A stretch of 64,000 bases of DNA from Edaphobacter flagellatus. Its GTDB lineage: Bacteria > Acidobacteriota > Terriglobia > Terriglobales > Acidobacteriaceae. The notes under the pieces were generated by a model. That model was given only the letters and a program-made list of their open reading frames with translations, searched no databases and was not told where the DNA came from. Positions 21,204 to 29,840 of the stretch are shown in pieces. Made by a program: the position numbers and the translations under genes. Each line of letters starts with the position of its first letter. Positions within the stretch are counted from its first letter, which is position 1. The stretch lies in NCBI RefSeq assembly GCF_025264665.1, contig NZ_CP073697.1, positions 3,949,501 through 4,013,500 on the forward strand. Reading direction: 5' to 3'.

Positions 21204-22160
21204 TCAGGCGCTCTGACGGTCTAACTCCAGTTGTGTCTGGGAGAGTTGCTCGCTGAGTCGGAGCAGCATCTCCCGATTGAATTGGAACTTTCGCGCGAAA
21301 TGAGACGAAGAGGACAGCAGGTGCGGAATGTCGGCCTCGGTCAGAGTGCGCGGATGATTGAACTGACCGGCCCAGTCTGTAAAACGCTTATTGTCGGGCG
21401 ATATTTTCAAAGACGGGACATTGCCCAGCACTGTATGCGTAAACCCTTCATCGGGAACGGGGCGGCGCATAAAGTGGGCAATCAGGCTGCGGTTCAGCTC
21501 GCTGTCTGCTATCAATGCTTCCGCGGTTGCACGGTTGCCGGTCAGCCAGAAGTCTCCGGCATAACATTTAACAGAGCCATGAAACGGGGTCAGTTTCTCG
21601 ATCAGGAACCTTTGACGCAGATAAAAAGCTTTGGTTCTCCACTTCATGCGAGTAGCCAGCTTATAGAAGCCAAAGCCGATGGCCACATACCGCTCAAAAG
21701 CGAGCCGTTCCCAGGCCGGGTGCACGAAATTTTCGTTTCCAAATCCTTTTTCATGCGGAATCGGCAGGTCGCAGCGTTCGATTTGCCGATGATAGAGATA
21801 TGCATCGAAGCCGCCGTTGTAGAGATCGTCCAAGATGGACTGCGCTGGCTTTATGGGAAAGTCCGCCGCGCTTAGAACAACAAACCAGTCTGGGTTGTGA
21901 TCGGCATAGAGACGGCGTAAGGCTTTAAGCTTGCCCCCAACAATACCCCAGCTTCCCCACTGCGTCGTAAGCCAATCCTCAACAAAGCTGACGTTTTTCG
22001 GGAAGAGCCCGACATTCACTTGGCATTGGCTGAAGTCGTGATGAATGACGATGGGTGCGTTGTCGAAAAGCTTCGTCAGCTGTTCGCAGAGGAACAGGAT
22101 CTGGTCTGGATTGTTGTGCGTCAGGAGCACAAAACCAATGGCAGGATTCACAGAAGTCAA
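21204..22160 (-). CDS. GT14 (core-2/I-branching type) glycosyltransferase
   Basis: Predicted beta-1,6-N-acetylglucosaminyltransferase-like enzyme, 318 residues, GT-A fold. Family features: N-terminal GFVLLTHNNPDQILFL, FVVLSAADFPIKP, a WFVVLS strand, the late acidic PVPDEGFTHTVLGN, and FARKF near the C-terminus. The start is uncertain: TTG at 22160 opens the frame and a GTG at 22151 is an alternative; neither has a strong ribosome binding site. It stands between rimP and guaB with no other glycan genes nearby. Acceptor unknown; a surface polysaccharide is the general expectation. Confidence 0.75.
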   Translation of the reverse strand: MTSVNPAIGFVLLTHNNPDQILFLCEQLTKLFDNAPIVIHHDFSQCQVNVGLFPKNVSFVEDWLTTQWGSWGIVGGKLKALRRLYADHNPDWFVVLSAADFPIKPAQSILDDLYNGGFDAYLYHRQIERCDLPIPHEKGFGNENFVHPAWERLAFERYVAIGFGFYKLATRMKWRTKAFYLRQRFLIEKLTPFHGSVKCYAGDFWLTGNRATAEALIADSELNRSLIAHFMRRPVPDEGFTHTVLGNVPSLKISPDNKRFTDWAGQFNHPRTLTEADIPHLLSSSSHFARKFQFNREMLLRLSEQLSQTQLELDRQSA

Positions 22161-22365
22161 CTTTCGAGGTCGAACAAAGACGTGCAGATACGTAGTTCTG
22201 TTACAGATGCGTAGTTATGTTAATAGCCGATGGCGCTTTGATGAACAACTGTTTTGGGACGGGTAGAACCTTGCTGTAATGCAGCATTCTCCCCTACAAT
22301 TGACTATTAAATCTTCAACGCCTATCGCCTCCTATGAGGCCCTCACACGGGATTAATAAAACGAC

Positions 22366-23883
22366 ATGATTCAACTCCCTGTACCCGAAGCGCTCACCTT
22401 CGACGACGTCCTTCTTGTACCTGCTTACAGCGATGTGATTCCTACCCAGGTTTCGACACAGACGCAACTGACTCGCAATATCACCCTGTTTACTCCGCTG
22501 CTGTCGGCGGCGATGGATACGGTTACGGAATCGCGGCTGGCGATTGCCATGGCGCAGCAGGGAGGTATGGGCGTTGTGCACCGGAATCTGACGATCGAGC
22601 AGCAGGCAGGCGAGATCGATAAGGTGAAGCGTTCGGAGTCGGGCATGATCGTCGATCCGGTGACGATTGAGCCAGAGCAGCCTATCGCGGCTGCGCTCGA
22701 GGTGATGCGGCGCTACAAGATCTCCGGCGTTCCGGTGACGAAGAACAAGAAGCTGGTTGGCATCCTGACCAATCGCGACCTGCGGTTTGTCTTGCGGACG
22801 GATATTCCGATTGCGGATGTGATGACGAAGAGCAACCTGATCACGGTTCCGGTGGGAACGACGCTCGAACAGGCGGAGCAGATTCTGCATCAGCATCGGG
22901 TGGAGAAGCTGCTGGTGGTCAACGACGACTACGAGCTGAAGGGCCTGATCACGGTCAAGGACATTCAGAAGAAGTTGAAGTATCCGAACGCTTCGAAGGA
23001 CTCGCAGGGACGACTTCGGGTTGCGGGCGCGATTGGCGCGACGGGCGACTTCCTGGAGCGTGCGGAGGAACTGGTCAAGGCGCGTGTGGATGCGCTGGCG
23101 ATCGACTCGGCGCATGGTCATTCGTCGCGTGTGCTGGAGGCGGTGCGCGAGACGAAGCGCCGCTTTCCGGAGATCGATCTGCTGGCAGGCAATGTGGCGA
23201 CATACGATGGCGCATTGGCGCTGATCAAAGCTGGAGCTGATGCGGTGAAAGTAGGAATCGGGCCGGGCTCGATCTGCACGACGCGCATGGTGACGGGTGC
23301 GGGCATGCCGCAGATTACGGCGATTTCGGAGGCCTACCGTGCAGGTAAGGAGAACAACGTTCCGATCATCGCGGACGGTGGCATCAAGTACTCGGGCGAT
23401 GTGACCAAGGCGATTGCCGCGGGCGCGAGCGTGGTGATGATGGGCTCGCTGTTTGCCGGAGTCGATGAGTCGCCGGGCGAAACAATTCTTTACCAGGGCC
23501 GCAGCTTCAAGGCCTATCGCGGTATGGGCTCGCTGAGTGCGATGGCGCAGGGCTCGGGAGAGCGCTACTTCCAGGGCAAGGACGACATCTCGGAGAGCGA
23601 GCGGCCGAACCTGACTGCTCGCGAGAATGCTTCGTCGAACCGGCTGGCGAAGTTCGTGCCGGAAGGCATCGAAGGCCGCGTGCCGCATCGCGGGCCGCTG
23701 GAAGGCGTTGTTTACCAGATGGTTGGCGGCCTGCGGTCGGGAATGGGCTATCTCGGGTGCTCGTCGATCCGGGAGCTGCAGGAGAATGCACGGTTTATCC
23801 GCATCTCCGGAGCTGGGCTACGAGAGAGCCATGTGCATGATGTGATCATCACGCGTGAGGCACCGAACTATCACGTAGAATAG
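22366..23883 (+). CDS. guaB: Inosine-5'-monophosphate dehydrogenase
   Basis: NAD-dependent oxidation of IMP to XMP, the committed step of GMP synthesis; 505 residues, cytoplasmic. The TIM barrel is interrupted by two CBS domains at about residues 95-210. Catalytic Cys304 lies in [11 protein letters not shown]; the flap and IMP-binding segments [19 protein letters not shown] and [13 protein letters not shown] are present. The ribosome binding site before the ATG is weak. A TTGACT at 22300-22305 could be a -35 element, and a GCCTC-CTAT-GAGGC hairpin (22327-22340) lies in the leader. Confidence 0.97.
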   Translation: MIQLPVPEALTFDDVLLVPAYSDVIPTQVSTQTQLTRNITLFTPLLSAAMDTVTESRLAIAMAQQGGMGVVHRNLTIEQQAGEIDKVKRSESGMIVDPVTIEPEQPIAAALEVMRRYKISGVPVTKNKKLVGILTNRDLRFVLRTDIPIADVMTKSNLITVPVGTTLEQAEQILHQHRVEKLLVVNDDYELKGLITVKDIQKKLKYPNASKDSQGRLRVAGAIGATGDFLERAEELVKARVDALAIDSAHGHSSRVLEAVRETKRRFPEIDLLAGNVATYDGALALIKAGADAVKVGIGPGSICTTRMVTGAGMPQITAISEAYRAGKENNVPIIADGGIKYSGDVTKAIAAGASVVMMGSLFAGVDESPGETILYQGRSFKAYRGMGSLSAMAQGSGERYFQGKDDISESERPNLTARENASSNRLAKFVPEGIEGRVPHRGPLEGVVYQMVGGLRSGMGYLGCSSIRELQENARFIRISGAGLRESHVHDVIITREAPNYHVE

Positions 23884-23996
23884 GCCCCCCTCCCCCCTCA
23901 AAGGTGGTAAGTGATTTGCTTTCTGTTGTTTGCTCGATTTGCACAGGGCAAAATATTGAAAACAGATCAGTTAAGGCCAAAAATATTGATTCCAAA
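23884..23996 (+). repeat. Intergenic repeat-like sequence after guaB, copy C
   Basis: A C-rich stretch (CCCCCCTCCCCCCT) is followed by two related units, GCAAAATATTGAAAACAG (from about 23949) and CAAAAATATTGATTCCAAAG (from about 23977). The first resembles the GCAAAGTCTT-type core of the repeats at 12952 and 58285 and shares their C-tract. The 337-base gap to ylxP otherwise contains only the terminator at 24001. Confidence 0.4.
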
Positions 23997-24000
23997 GGAG

Positions 24001-24028
24001 AAAAGCCCCGCAATGCGCGGGGCTTTTT
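24001..24028 (+). terminator. Strong Rho-independent terminator
   Basis: GCCCCGC (24005-24011), 5-base loop, GCGGGGC (24017-24023), flanked by AAAA on the left and TTTTT on the right; it ends the guaB transcript and could act on both strands. Confidence 0.88.
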
Positions 24029-24220
24029 GCCTACTTCTTAAAGATAACAAATCGGGATAGGTCAATCGGCACATTTTTGTAACTCTATCTCTTTTTGATT
24101 GTGATGGTTACGATTTAAGGGGGCTTGACAAGATTTGCGCCCAGTCCGGCGGAATATGAGGAATGCTCGATTTCGCTCGGCATGGTGCGTGGGTGCGAGG
24201 GGTTAGACTTCATCCTGTTT

Positions 24221-24526
24221 ATGCCGATTGCCAGCCTGACCCTTGAAATCGAGATTCCTCATGCCCAGTCGTTGAAGGACCGCCGTCAGGTGGTGCGGTC
24301 GATGAAGGAGCGCCTGCGCCATGCGTTCAACCTTTCGATTGCAGAGCTGGACAACGCGGAGGTATGGAACCGGGCGACGCTGGGGATTGCGGCCATCTCT
24401 TCGTCTACAAGTTATTTGAATGGGCAACTGCGGGAGATCGACCAGGCGGCGCACCGGATTGCGAACGGATTGGGGGCGCAGATTGTGGACTCCTGGGCGG
24501 AGGTGCTTTCGCCTGGGGAGGAGTGA
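24221..24526 (+). CDS. ylxP: DUF503 (YlxP-like) protein
   Basis: Small protein of 101 residues matching the DUF503 pattern: IASLTLEIEIPHAQSLKDRRQVVRS, SMKERLRHAFNLSIAELDN and NRATLGIAAISS. In Firmicutes the homologue sits between infB and rbfA; here it directly precedes rbfA, which supports the assignment. The ATG at 24221 starts at the conserved domain; the longer in-frame extension to 24125 has no similarity to the family. Function is unproven, with a link to ribosome biogenesis from gene context. Confidence 0.8.
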   Translation: MPIASLTLEIEIPHAQSLKDRRQVVRSMKERLRHAFNLSIAELDNAEVWNRATLGIAAISSSTSYLNGQLREIDQAAHRIANGLGAQIVDSWAEVLSPGEE

Positions 24527-24617
24527 GATTGCGGCCATCTTTGTGCTGGCCGAGTCCAGCAATTAGGATGGGTGAAGGATTTTTGATATTCTCAACCGTT
24601 CGCCAACCAAAAGACCT

Positions 24618-25019
24618 ATGCCAGAACAGAGAGCCAGAGCGTACCACCGTAGTCGAGTTGCCAACACTTTCTCCGAAGAGATTGGAGCGATGCTGGAGGG
24701 AGAGTTGTCGGACCCCCGTATTGCGCCAAGCCATGTGACCGACGTGGTGCTTGCCCCCGGAGGGAAGTCGGCGCGTATTTATGTTGCTGTTCATGGCAAC
24801 GAAGAGGAGGAGGAGTCGACGCTTGCCGGGTTAATGGCGGCGCGGGCCTACATTCGTTCGCAGCTTCGTGAGCGGATGGGGGTGCGGCATGTTCCTGATC
24901 TGACGTTTGCCATCGACCGGTCGGAGAAGATGACGGGACGCGTGGACGAGCTGCTGGGCCGTATCCATAAGCGGGAAAAGAAGCCCGTGCAGAATGTCGA
25001 GGCGATTTCCGGATCATGA
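24618..25019 (+). CDS. rbfA: Ribosome-binding factor A
   Basis: KH-type 30S maturation factor, 133 residues. N-terminal RVANTFSEEIGAMLEGELSDPRI, the strand KSARIYVAVHG, and LRERMGVRHVPDLTFAIDRSEKM match the family. The stop overlaps the ATG of the following DHH phosphoesterase gene (ATGA), so the two are translationally coupled; ylxP is 91 bases upstream. Confidence 0.94.
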   Translation: MPEQRARAYHRSRVANTFSEEIGAMLEGELSDPRIAPSHVTDVVLAPGGKSARIYVAVHGNEEEEESTLAGLMAARAYIRSQLRERMGVRHVPDLTFAIDRSEKMTGRVDELLGRIHKREKKPVQNVEAISGS

Positions 25020-25987
25020 CTGTAGACCCTCCCATCGTGGCCTTGCTGGAGGCCTTCCGATCGCATCGCCACTTTCTGGTTACCTCGCATGAGCGTCCTG
25101 ACGGGGACGCGATTGGCTCTGTATTGGCTACGGCCGAATTGCTGGAGCTGCTGGGGCGCGAAGCGACGGTAGTTCTGGTCGATGAGATTCCCAATATCTA
25201 CAAGACATTGCCGGGTGTTGACCGGATCGTGCAGGCATCGGATGTCGGCGAGGTGGAGCCGGACATTGCAGCTCCCGTGATTGTGCTGGAGTGCGATGGG
25301 ATTCCGCGCACGGGACTTGCGGGCCTGGAGGGCAGGGTCCTGATCAATATTGACCACCATGCCAGCGGGCGGAATTTCGGCAAGGTGAACTGGATCGACG
25401 ACGCCGCATGTGCGGTGGCCGAGCTGGTGTACCGGTTGGCGAAGGCTGCCGGGGTGGAGATCACTCCAGCGATGGCGACGTGCCTGTATACGGCGATTCT
25501 GTCGGATACGGGGTCGTTTACGTACTCGTGCACCAATGCAGGCACGTTTGCGATGGCGCACGATCTGGCAGCCCATGGCGCGAGTCCGAGTCAGATTGCG
25601 CGGGACATCTATTTTTCGAATTCGGAGGGCAAGATTCGCCTGCTGGGAACGGCCCTCTCGAATCTGCGAATGGACGGCGCCGTGGCGTGGAGCTGGGTGA
25701 CGACGAACGATATGGACCGGGCCGGAGCAGGAGCGGAGGACTGCGAAGGTGTGGTGAATTACCTGATCAGCATTGCGGGAGTGGAGTCCGCAGTCTTTCT
25801 CCGCGAGCTTCCGTCGGTGGACCAATACCGGTTGAGCATACGCAGTAAAGGCAAAGTGGATGTGGCCCAGATCGCCGAGAGCTTCGGCGGCGGGGGACAC
25901 CGCAATGCCAGCGGATGCACACTGGATGGGCCGCTGCCCGTTGCCATGGAGCGCATCCTAAGCCAACTACGAACGGGGCTCTGTTAA
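25016..25987 (+). CDS. nrnA: DHH/DHHA1 phosphoesterase, NrnA-like
   Basis: Predicted bifunctional oligoribonuclease and pAp phosphatase, 323 residues. Metal-binding motifs: HERPDGDAIGS (DGD near 30-32), an Asp in the VLECDG strand, and the DHH signature in NIDHHASGRNFG; DTGSFTYSCTN follows. The DHHA1 domain ends with FGGGGHRNASGC. Cytoplasmic; degrades 2-5-mer RNA and 3'-phosphoadenosine phosphate. Overlaps rbfA by four bases. In many bacteria this gene follows rbfA. Confidence 0.92.
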   Translation: MTVDPPIVALLEAFRSHRHFLVTSHERPDGDAIGSVLATAELLELLGREATVVLVDEIPNIYKTLPGVDRIVQASDVGEVEPDIAAPVIVLECDGIPRTGLAGLEGRVLINIDHHASGRNFGKVNWIDDAACAVAELVYRLAKAAGVEITPAMATCLYTAILSDTGSFTYSCTNAGTFAMAHDLAAHGASPSQIARDIYFSNSEGKIRLLGTALSNLRMDGAVAWSWVTTNDMDRAGAGAEDCEGVVNYLISIAGVESAVFLRELPSVDQYRLSIRSKGKVDVAQIAESFGGGGHRNASGCTLDGPLPVAMERILSQLRTGLC

Positions 25988-26012
25988 TCTGGTTCCGTTT
26001 CCAATGCCCTGA

Positions 26013-27851
26013 ATGAGTGAACGCTATCCATCATCTGGTTCTAGTGTGAGGACCGAAAAAGCTCCGCACGGTCTGTTGTACCGATTGTGGAACCACCCGG
26101 AGGCTATGGCCCCGCGTGAGTTGATCCTGCTGACGCTGGTGAGCGGGTTTCTGCTGCTGTATGGCCTGGTTCCGGCGTTTGGAGGCGACCAGCTGGGGCT
26201 GGTAGGTGCCGATGAGCCGCGATATGCGCAGATTGCCCGCGAGATGCTGGCGGCGCACTCGGAGGCATGTCATGCGGTGAATGCGAAGATCTTTCCGCGG
26301 AGTCTGCGGATCGAGGACCTGAAGGCTTCGTATCGTTGCCTGTCGGGTGGAACGGTGACGCCGATTTTGTACGGCAAGCCGTGGCTGGAGAAGCCGGCGC
26401 TGTATTACTGGCGAGCGATGGGGTTCTTCAAGGAGTTTGGCGTCTCGGACTGGGCGGCGCGGCTGCCGTCGTCTTCGGGCGCGTTTGTGCTGATTGCGTT
26501 GATCTATCTGCATATGCGGAGGTTCAGACCGGGTGGTCACCTGGATGCGGCGCTGATTACGGCTTCGTGCGTGGGGATTGTGAGCTTTGCGCGAGGCGCT
26601 TCGACGGATATGCAGCTGGCGGCGCCGTTCTGTATTGGCATGCTGGGCTGGTATGCGTGGTACGAGACGGGGAAGAAGTTCTGGCTGTTCGACCTGTACT
26701 TCTTCGGCGCGGCGGCGACGCTGGCCAAAGGGCCGGTGGCTCCGTTTCTGGCGCTGAGCATTATTGTGCTGTTTGCGGGGCTGAGGCGGGAGTGGTCGCT
26801 GCTGCGCAGGACGATCTGGCTGCCGGGCGTGGCGTTGTATCTCGCGATGGTGCTGCCGTGGTTTATCGCGGTGCAGCATCATAATCCGACGTTCTTCCGG
26901 GTGTTCTTTAAAGAACACAACCTGGAGCGGTTTGCGACGAATCGTTATCAGCACCATCAGCCGTTCTGGTACTACGTTGCGGTGCTGGTGATCGCGCTGA
27001 TGCCGTGGACGGTGATCGCGCTGCGCGCACTGCTGGATTCGATTGAAGTGTCGATCGCGGAGTGGAAGGTGCGGCATAATCCGACGCGCTACCTGGGGCA
27101 TACGCGCGCGGGCGATGCGTTCCCGGAGTTCCTGGTGCTGTGGGCGCTGTTTCCGATTGTCTTCTTCTCGTTTTCAGGATCGAAGCTTCCCGGGTACATC
27201 CTGCCATCGATTCCTCCGCTGACGATTCTGGCGGCAGATTATATGAATCGCATACGGAGGCAGGGACTGCCGCGGTGGCTGCTGTGGTCGCATGCGGCGA
27301 TGTGCGCGCTGCTGGTCTTTGTGCTGACGCTGGCTCCGCAGCATATGAAGTACGAGACGCTGGTGCCTTCGGCGACATGGCTGGCGGTGGCTGCGGCTGC
27401 TGCGGTGTTCTTTGGGGCGCTGGTGTTCTGGATTGTGCGGCGGTGGGGAATTTCGCAGATTGCGAATGCGACGCTGCTGCCGGTCCTGGCTGTGCTGGTG
27501 TTTCTGCTGGGGTTCCACGGGAAGGATCTGGATCTGAACTATTCGGCGCGTCCGCTGGCGGAGGAGATGGCGAAGCAGGCTCCGGATGTGAAGGTTGTGG
27601 CGGTGGAGTCGGTGAGGCGCGACATTGATTACGGGCTGGCGTTTTATCGCAACGAGCCGATGGTGCACTATGACTCGGACGGCGTTCCGGCGGGTGAGCA
27701 TCTGCTGGTGATTCGTGCGAGCGATACCGCTGACTTAGATCGGTATCTGGCGGGAAGAGTGTATAAGCCGCTGTTTCTGTATGACTCGCAGGGGCTGGAA
27801 GTGTATCGGGTTGCAGCGCGGCCTGAGGGTGCATTGCAGCCCGGCTTATAA
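26013..27851 (+). CDS. GT39/ArnT-like membrane glycosyltransferase
   Basis: Polytopic glycosyltransferase of the PMT/ArnT superfamily, 612 residues with roughly 11-12 helices and a soluble C-terminal region from about 500. The first periplasmic loop carries the catalytic acidic motif VGADEPRYAQIAREML, followed by GKPWLEKPALYYW typical of ArnT-like members. SFSGSKLPGYILPSIPPL in the later membrane part is also characteristic. It probably moves a sugar from a polyprenyl phosphate donor to an envelope acceptor. It starts 25 bases after nrnA and may share its transcript. Confidence 0.85.
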   Translation: MSERYPSSGSSVRTEKAPHGLLYRLWNHPEAMAPRELILLTLVSGFLLLYGLVPAFGGDQLGLVGADEPRYAQIAREMLAAHSEACHAVNAKIFPRSLRIEDLKASYRCLSGGTVTPILYGKPWLEKPALYYWRAMGFFKEFGVSDWAARLPSSSGAFVLIALIYLHMRRFRPGGHLDAALITASCVGIVSFARGASTDMQLAAPFCIGMLGWYAWYETGKKFWLFDLYFFGAAATLAKGPVAPFLALSIIVLFAGLRREWSLLRRTIWLPGVALYLAMVLPWFIAVQHHNPTFFRVFFKEHNLERFATNRYQHHQPFWYYVAVLVIALMPWTVIALRALLDSIEVSIAEWKVRHNPTRYLGHTRAGDAFPEFLVLWALFPIVFFSFSGSKLPGYILPSIPPLTILAADYMNRIRRQGLPRWLLWSHAAMCALLVFVLTLAPQHMKYETLVPSATWLAVAAAAAVFFGALVFWIVRRWGISQIANATLLPVLAVLVFLLGFHGKDLDLNYSARPLAEEMAKQAPDVKVVAVESVRRDIDYGLAFYRNEPMVHYDSDGVPAGEHLLVIRASDTADLDRYLAGRVYKPLFLYDSQGLEVYRVAARPEGALQPGL

Positions 27852-27961
27852 GTGAGAGTCCGGTGTGTGGAAATGGTGCTTGTCGAAGCAGGAATTTCCG
27901 ATAAGCTCTTTCGATAAGGCTCCCTGGACGGGATGGGAGAGCTTGCGGAGATTTTCCAGTT

Positions 27962-28984
27962 GTGACGGTTGCGACCCAACTCGAGATTCTGGACCTGAGG
28001 CATTTCTCGGCGCGTCAGCTGCGGCCCCTGCTGGAGGCTGAGGCGAGGATATGGGAGCAGAGGCTGCGGTGGGATTACCGCGGCTCGACGGAGCTGCTGC
28101 TGCAGTATCTGGATTCGCGGATTCTGCCGGGGTTTGTGGCGCTGGATCGCGGGAAGGTCTGCGGCTATACGTTCTGCGTTTATGAAGGCCACAAGGCCGT
28201 GGTGGGCGATGCGTTTGCGATGGCAGGCGATGTGGAACAGAGCCTGTATGTGACGCAGACCCTGTTGCGGCGGCTGATGGAGCTGCTACTGCACTCGCCG
28301 CATATTGAACGTATTGAATCGCAGCTTCTGCTGTACGACTCGTCGTTGGTGCAGGAGAGCTTTCTGGAGGCCGGTTTTGTGCAACATGCGCGGCTCTTCA
28401 TGGAGTGCGATCTGGCGCGCGAGCCGTGGCGAGTCGCAGACGCGAAGCCGAGGATGACATTGCCTGCGGGCGTTGAGTTGATTCCGTGGTCGACGACGTA
28501 TTATCAGCAGGCGGCGGAGCTGATTCATGCGGCGTATGCAGGGCATATCGACGCGCAGATCAACGATCAGTACTGCTCGCTGCATGGGTCACTGCGGTTT
28601 CTGCATAACATTGTCCGCTTTCCGGGATGCGGTGTCTTCGACGCCGACCAGTCGTGGCTGTTGCTGGACAAGCGTACCGGCACGCTGGCAGGGATGCTGT
28701 TGTGCTCGCGTGTGTCGCCGGATGTGGCGCATATTACACAGCTCTGCGTGCTGCCGTCGTTTCGTGGGCTGGGTTTGGGGAGGCTGCTGCTGCAACATGC
28801 GATGGCGCAGCTGATGATCGCGGGGTATTCCGCCATTACGCTGACGGTGACAGAGGCGAACAGGCAGGCAGTGCAGCTTTATCTTGCTTTGGGGTTCCGC
28901 GTGCGGTATCGCTTCGATGCGATGGTGCTGGACCGGAGCGAAGAACGCGGACCGGATACGGTCTGGCGGCTGCGCAAAAACTAA
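27962..28984 (+). CDS. Tandem GNAT N-acetyltransferase
   Basis: Protein of 340 residues with two GNAT-like halves. The C-terminal domain (about 170-340) has the acetyl-CoA motif VLPSFRGLGLGRLLLQHAM and the following ITLTVTEANRQAVQLYLALGFRVRYRF; the N-terminal half is more degenerate. A mycothiol-synthase-like arrangement is possible but nothing else supports that activity. The GTG start at 27962 follows GGAG by about 12 bases. It lies 110 bases after the glycosyltransferase gene on the same strand. Confidence 0.78.
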   Translation: MTVATQLEILDLRHFSARQLRPLLEAEARIWEQRLRWDYRGSTELLLQYLDSRILPGFVALDRGKVCGYTFCVYEGHKAVVGDAFAMAGDVEQSLYVTQTLLRRLMELLLHSPHIERIESQLLLYDSSLVQESFLEAGFVQHARLFMECDLAREPWRVADAKPRMTLPAGVELIPWSTTYYQQAAELIHAAYAGHIDAQINDQYCSLHGSLRFLHNIVRFPGCGVFDADQSWLLLDKRTGTLAGMLLCSRVSPDVAHITQLCVLPSFRGLGLGRLLLQHAMAQLMIAGYSAITLTVTEANRQAVQLYLALGFRVRYRFDAMVLDRSEERGPDTVWRLRKN

Positions 28985-29033
28985 GGGCGCAGCCTGAAGC
29001 CGCACCCTCTATTCCATTACGAAATTCAATCCG

Positions 29034-29729
29034 CTAGAAGCGAAGGAAGAAACCTGCGGCCGGTTCGATGGTCCAGGTTTGTTGCTGAATCCTGAGGTAG
29101 TTCGCCTGGAAGTCGGGAGCTTTGAAGAATGTCTGACGAAGCTGGATGCGAAGGCCAAAGTGATCGTTGAAGACGTTCTGCTCGGCACCCACGGCGTAGT
29201 AATAGGTCATACGTGCCTGCTCCGGTAATTTCTGACCGCCGCCTGTTGTGGGGCGGAAGGCTGTGGAGCCAGCGCCGACAGCGATAAAGGGATGGGCGCT
29301 AAGAAGCAGGCGCGGGGGATGAGCGACGTAGCCGAGGCTGTATTCGTTGGCGTTGGTCTGTACGCCGCCAGTGATGTACTGGTTGGGAATGCTGGCGTTG
29401 GTCGCGTTGGTAAAGTTCTCGGTATAGCGAGCGTAGCCATAGTTGAACTCGCCGCCTAACCAGGGAGATTTCGTGTAGCGGATGGTGACAAGGGCACCAA
29501 CCGTGGTGGAGGCGTTTTGGTCGACTTTGAGATGGTCGCGCTCGTTTATGCCGGAGACACTCTTGGTGATGGCGCCGAAGCCACTAATTCCCAGATCGAG
29601 GCGCGAGAGATGGCGATCGAGCGTGGAGTTGCCGGTGGTGGCCTGAGCATGGACTGCCGGGGCAACGAGTGATGCAAAGAGGCAAAGAACGAAGCTCCGG
29701 GCGAGCAGCAGGCGAGACACATTCGACAT
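29034..29729 (-). CDS. Outer-membrane beta-barrel protein
   Basis: 231 residues with a signal peptide (cleavage near VHA-QA) and alternating-hydrophobicity strands such as WLGGEFNYGYARYTENF, MTYYYAVGAEQNVF and FGLRIQLRQTFF; the C-terminus FLRF ends in the aromatic residue used for barrel insertion. An OmpA-like eight-strand barrel is likely. The ATG at 29729 is 10 bases after AAGGAG; a TTG at 29735 is only 4 bases away from it. Downstream of the TPR-nfeD genes on the same strand but 110 bases apart. Function unknown. Confidence 0.75.
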   Translation of the reverse strand: MSNVSRLLLARSFVLCLFASLVAPAVHAQATTGNSTLDRHLSRLDLGISGFGAITKSVSGINERDHLKVDQNASTTVGALVTIRYTKSPWLGGEFNYGYARYTENFTNATNASIPNQYITGGVQTNANEYSLGYVAHPPRLLLSAHPFIAVGAGSTAFRPTTGGGQKLPEQARMTYYYAVGAEQNVFNDHFGLRIQLRQTFFKAPDFQANYLRIQQQTWTIEPAAGFFLRF

Positions 29730-29840
29730 CAGCAACAGACTCCTTAGAAACGGCTTGCGACAAGAGATGATGTACTTCCAGTCTACTCTGTAGGGTCGCT
29801 TTCCGTCCGGGATGAAGGGTTTTCGGAGAACCGAAATATC

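Noticed and set aside
22315..23688. 457-codon open frame on the minus strand
   Set aside because: Antisense shadow of guaB, which is an unmistakable enzyme with all motifs.
24388..24545. Repeated GATTGCGGCCATCT near the end of ylxP and just after it
   Set aside because: Only 14 bases, no extended similarity; probably chance in GC-rich sequence.
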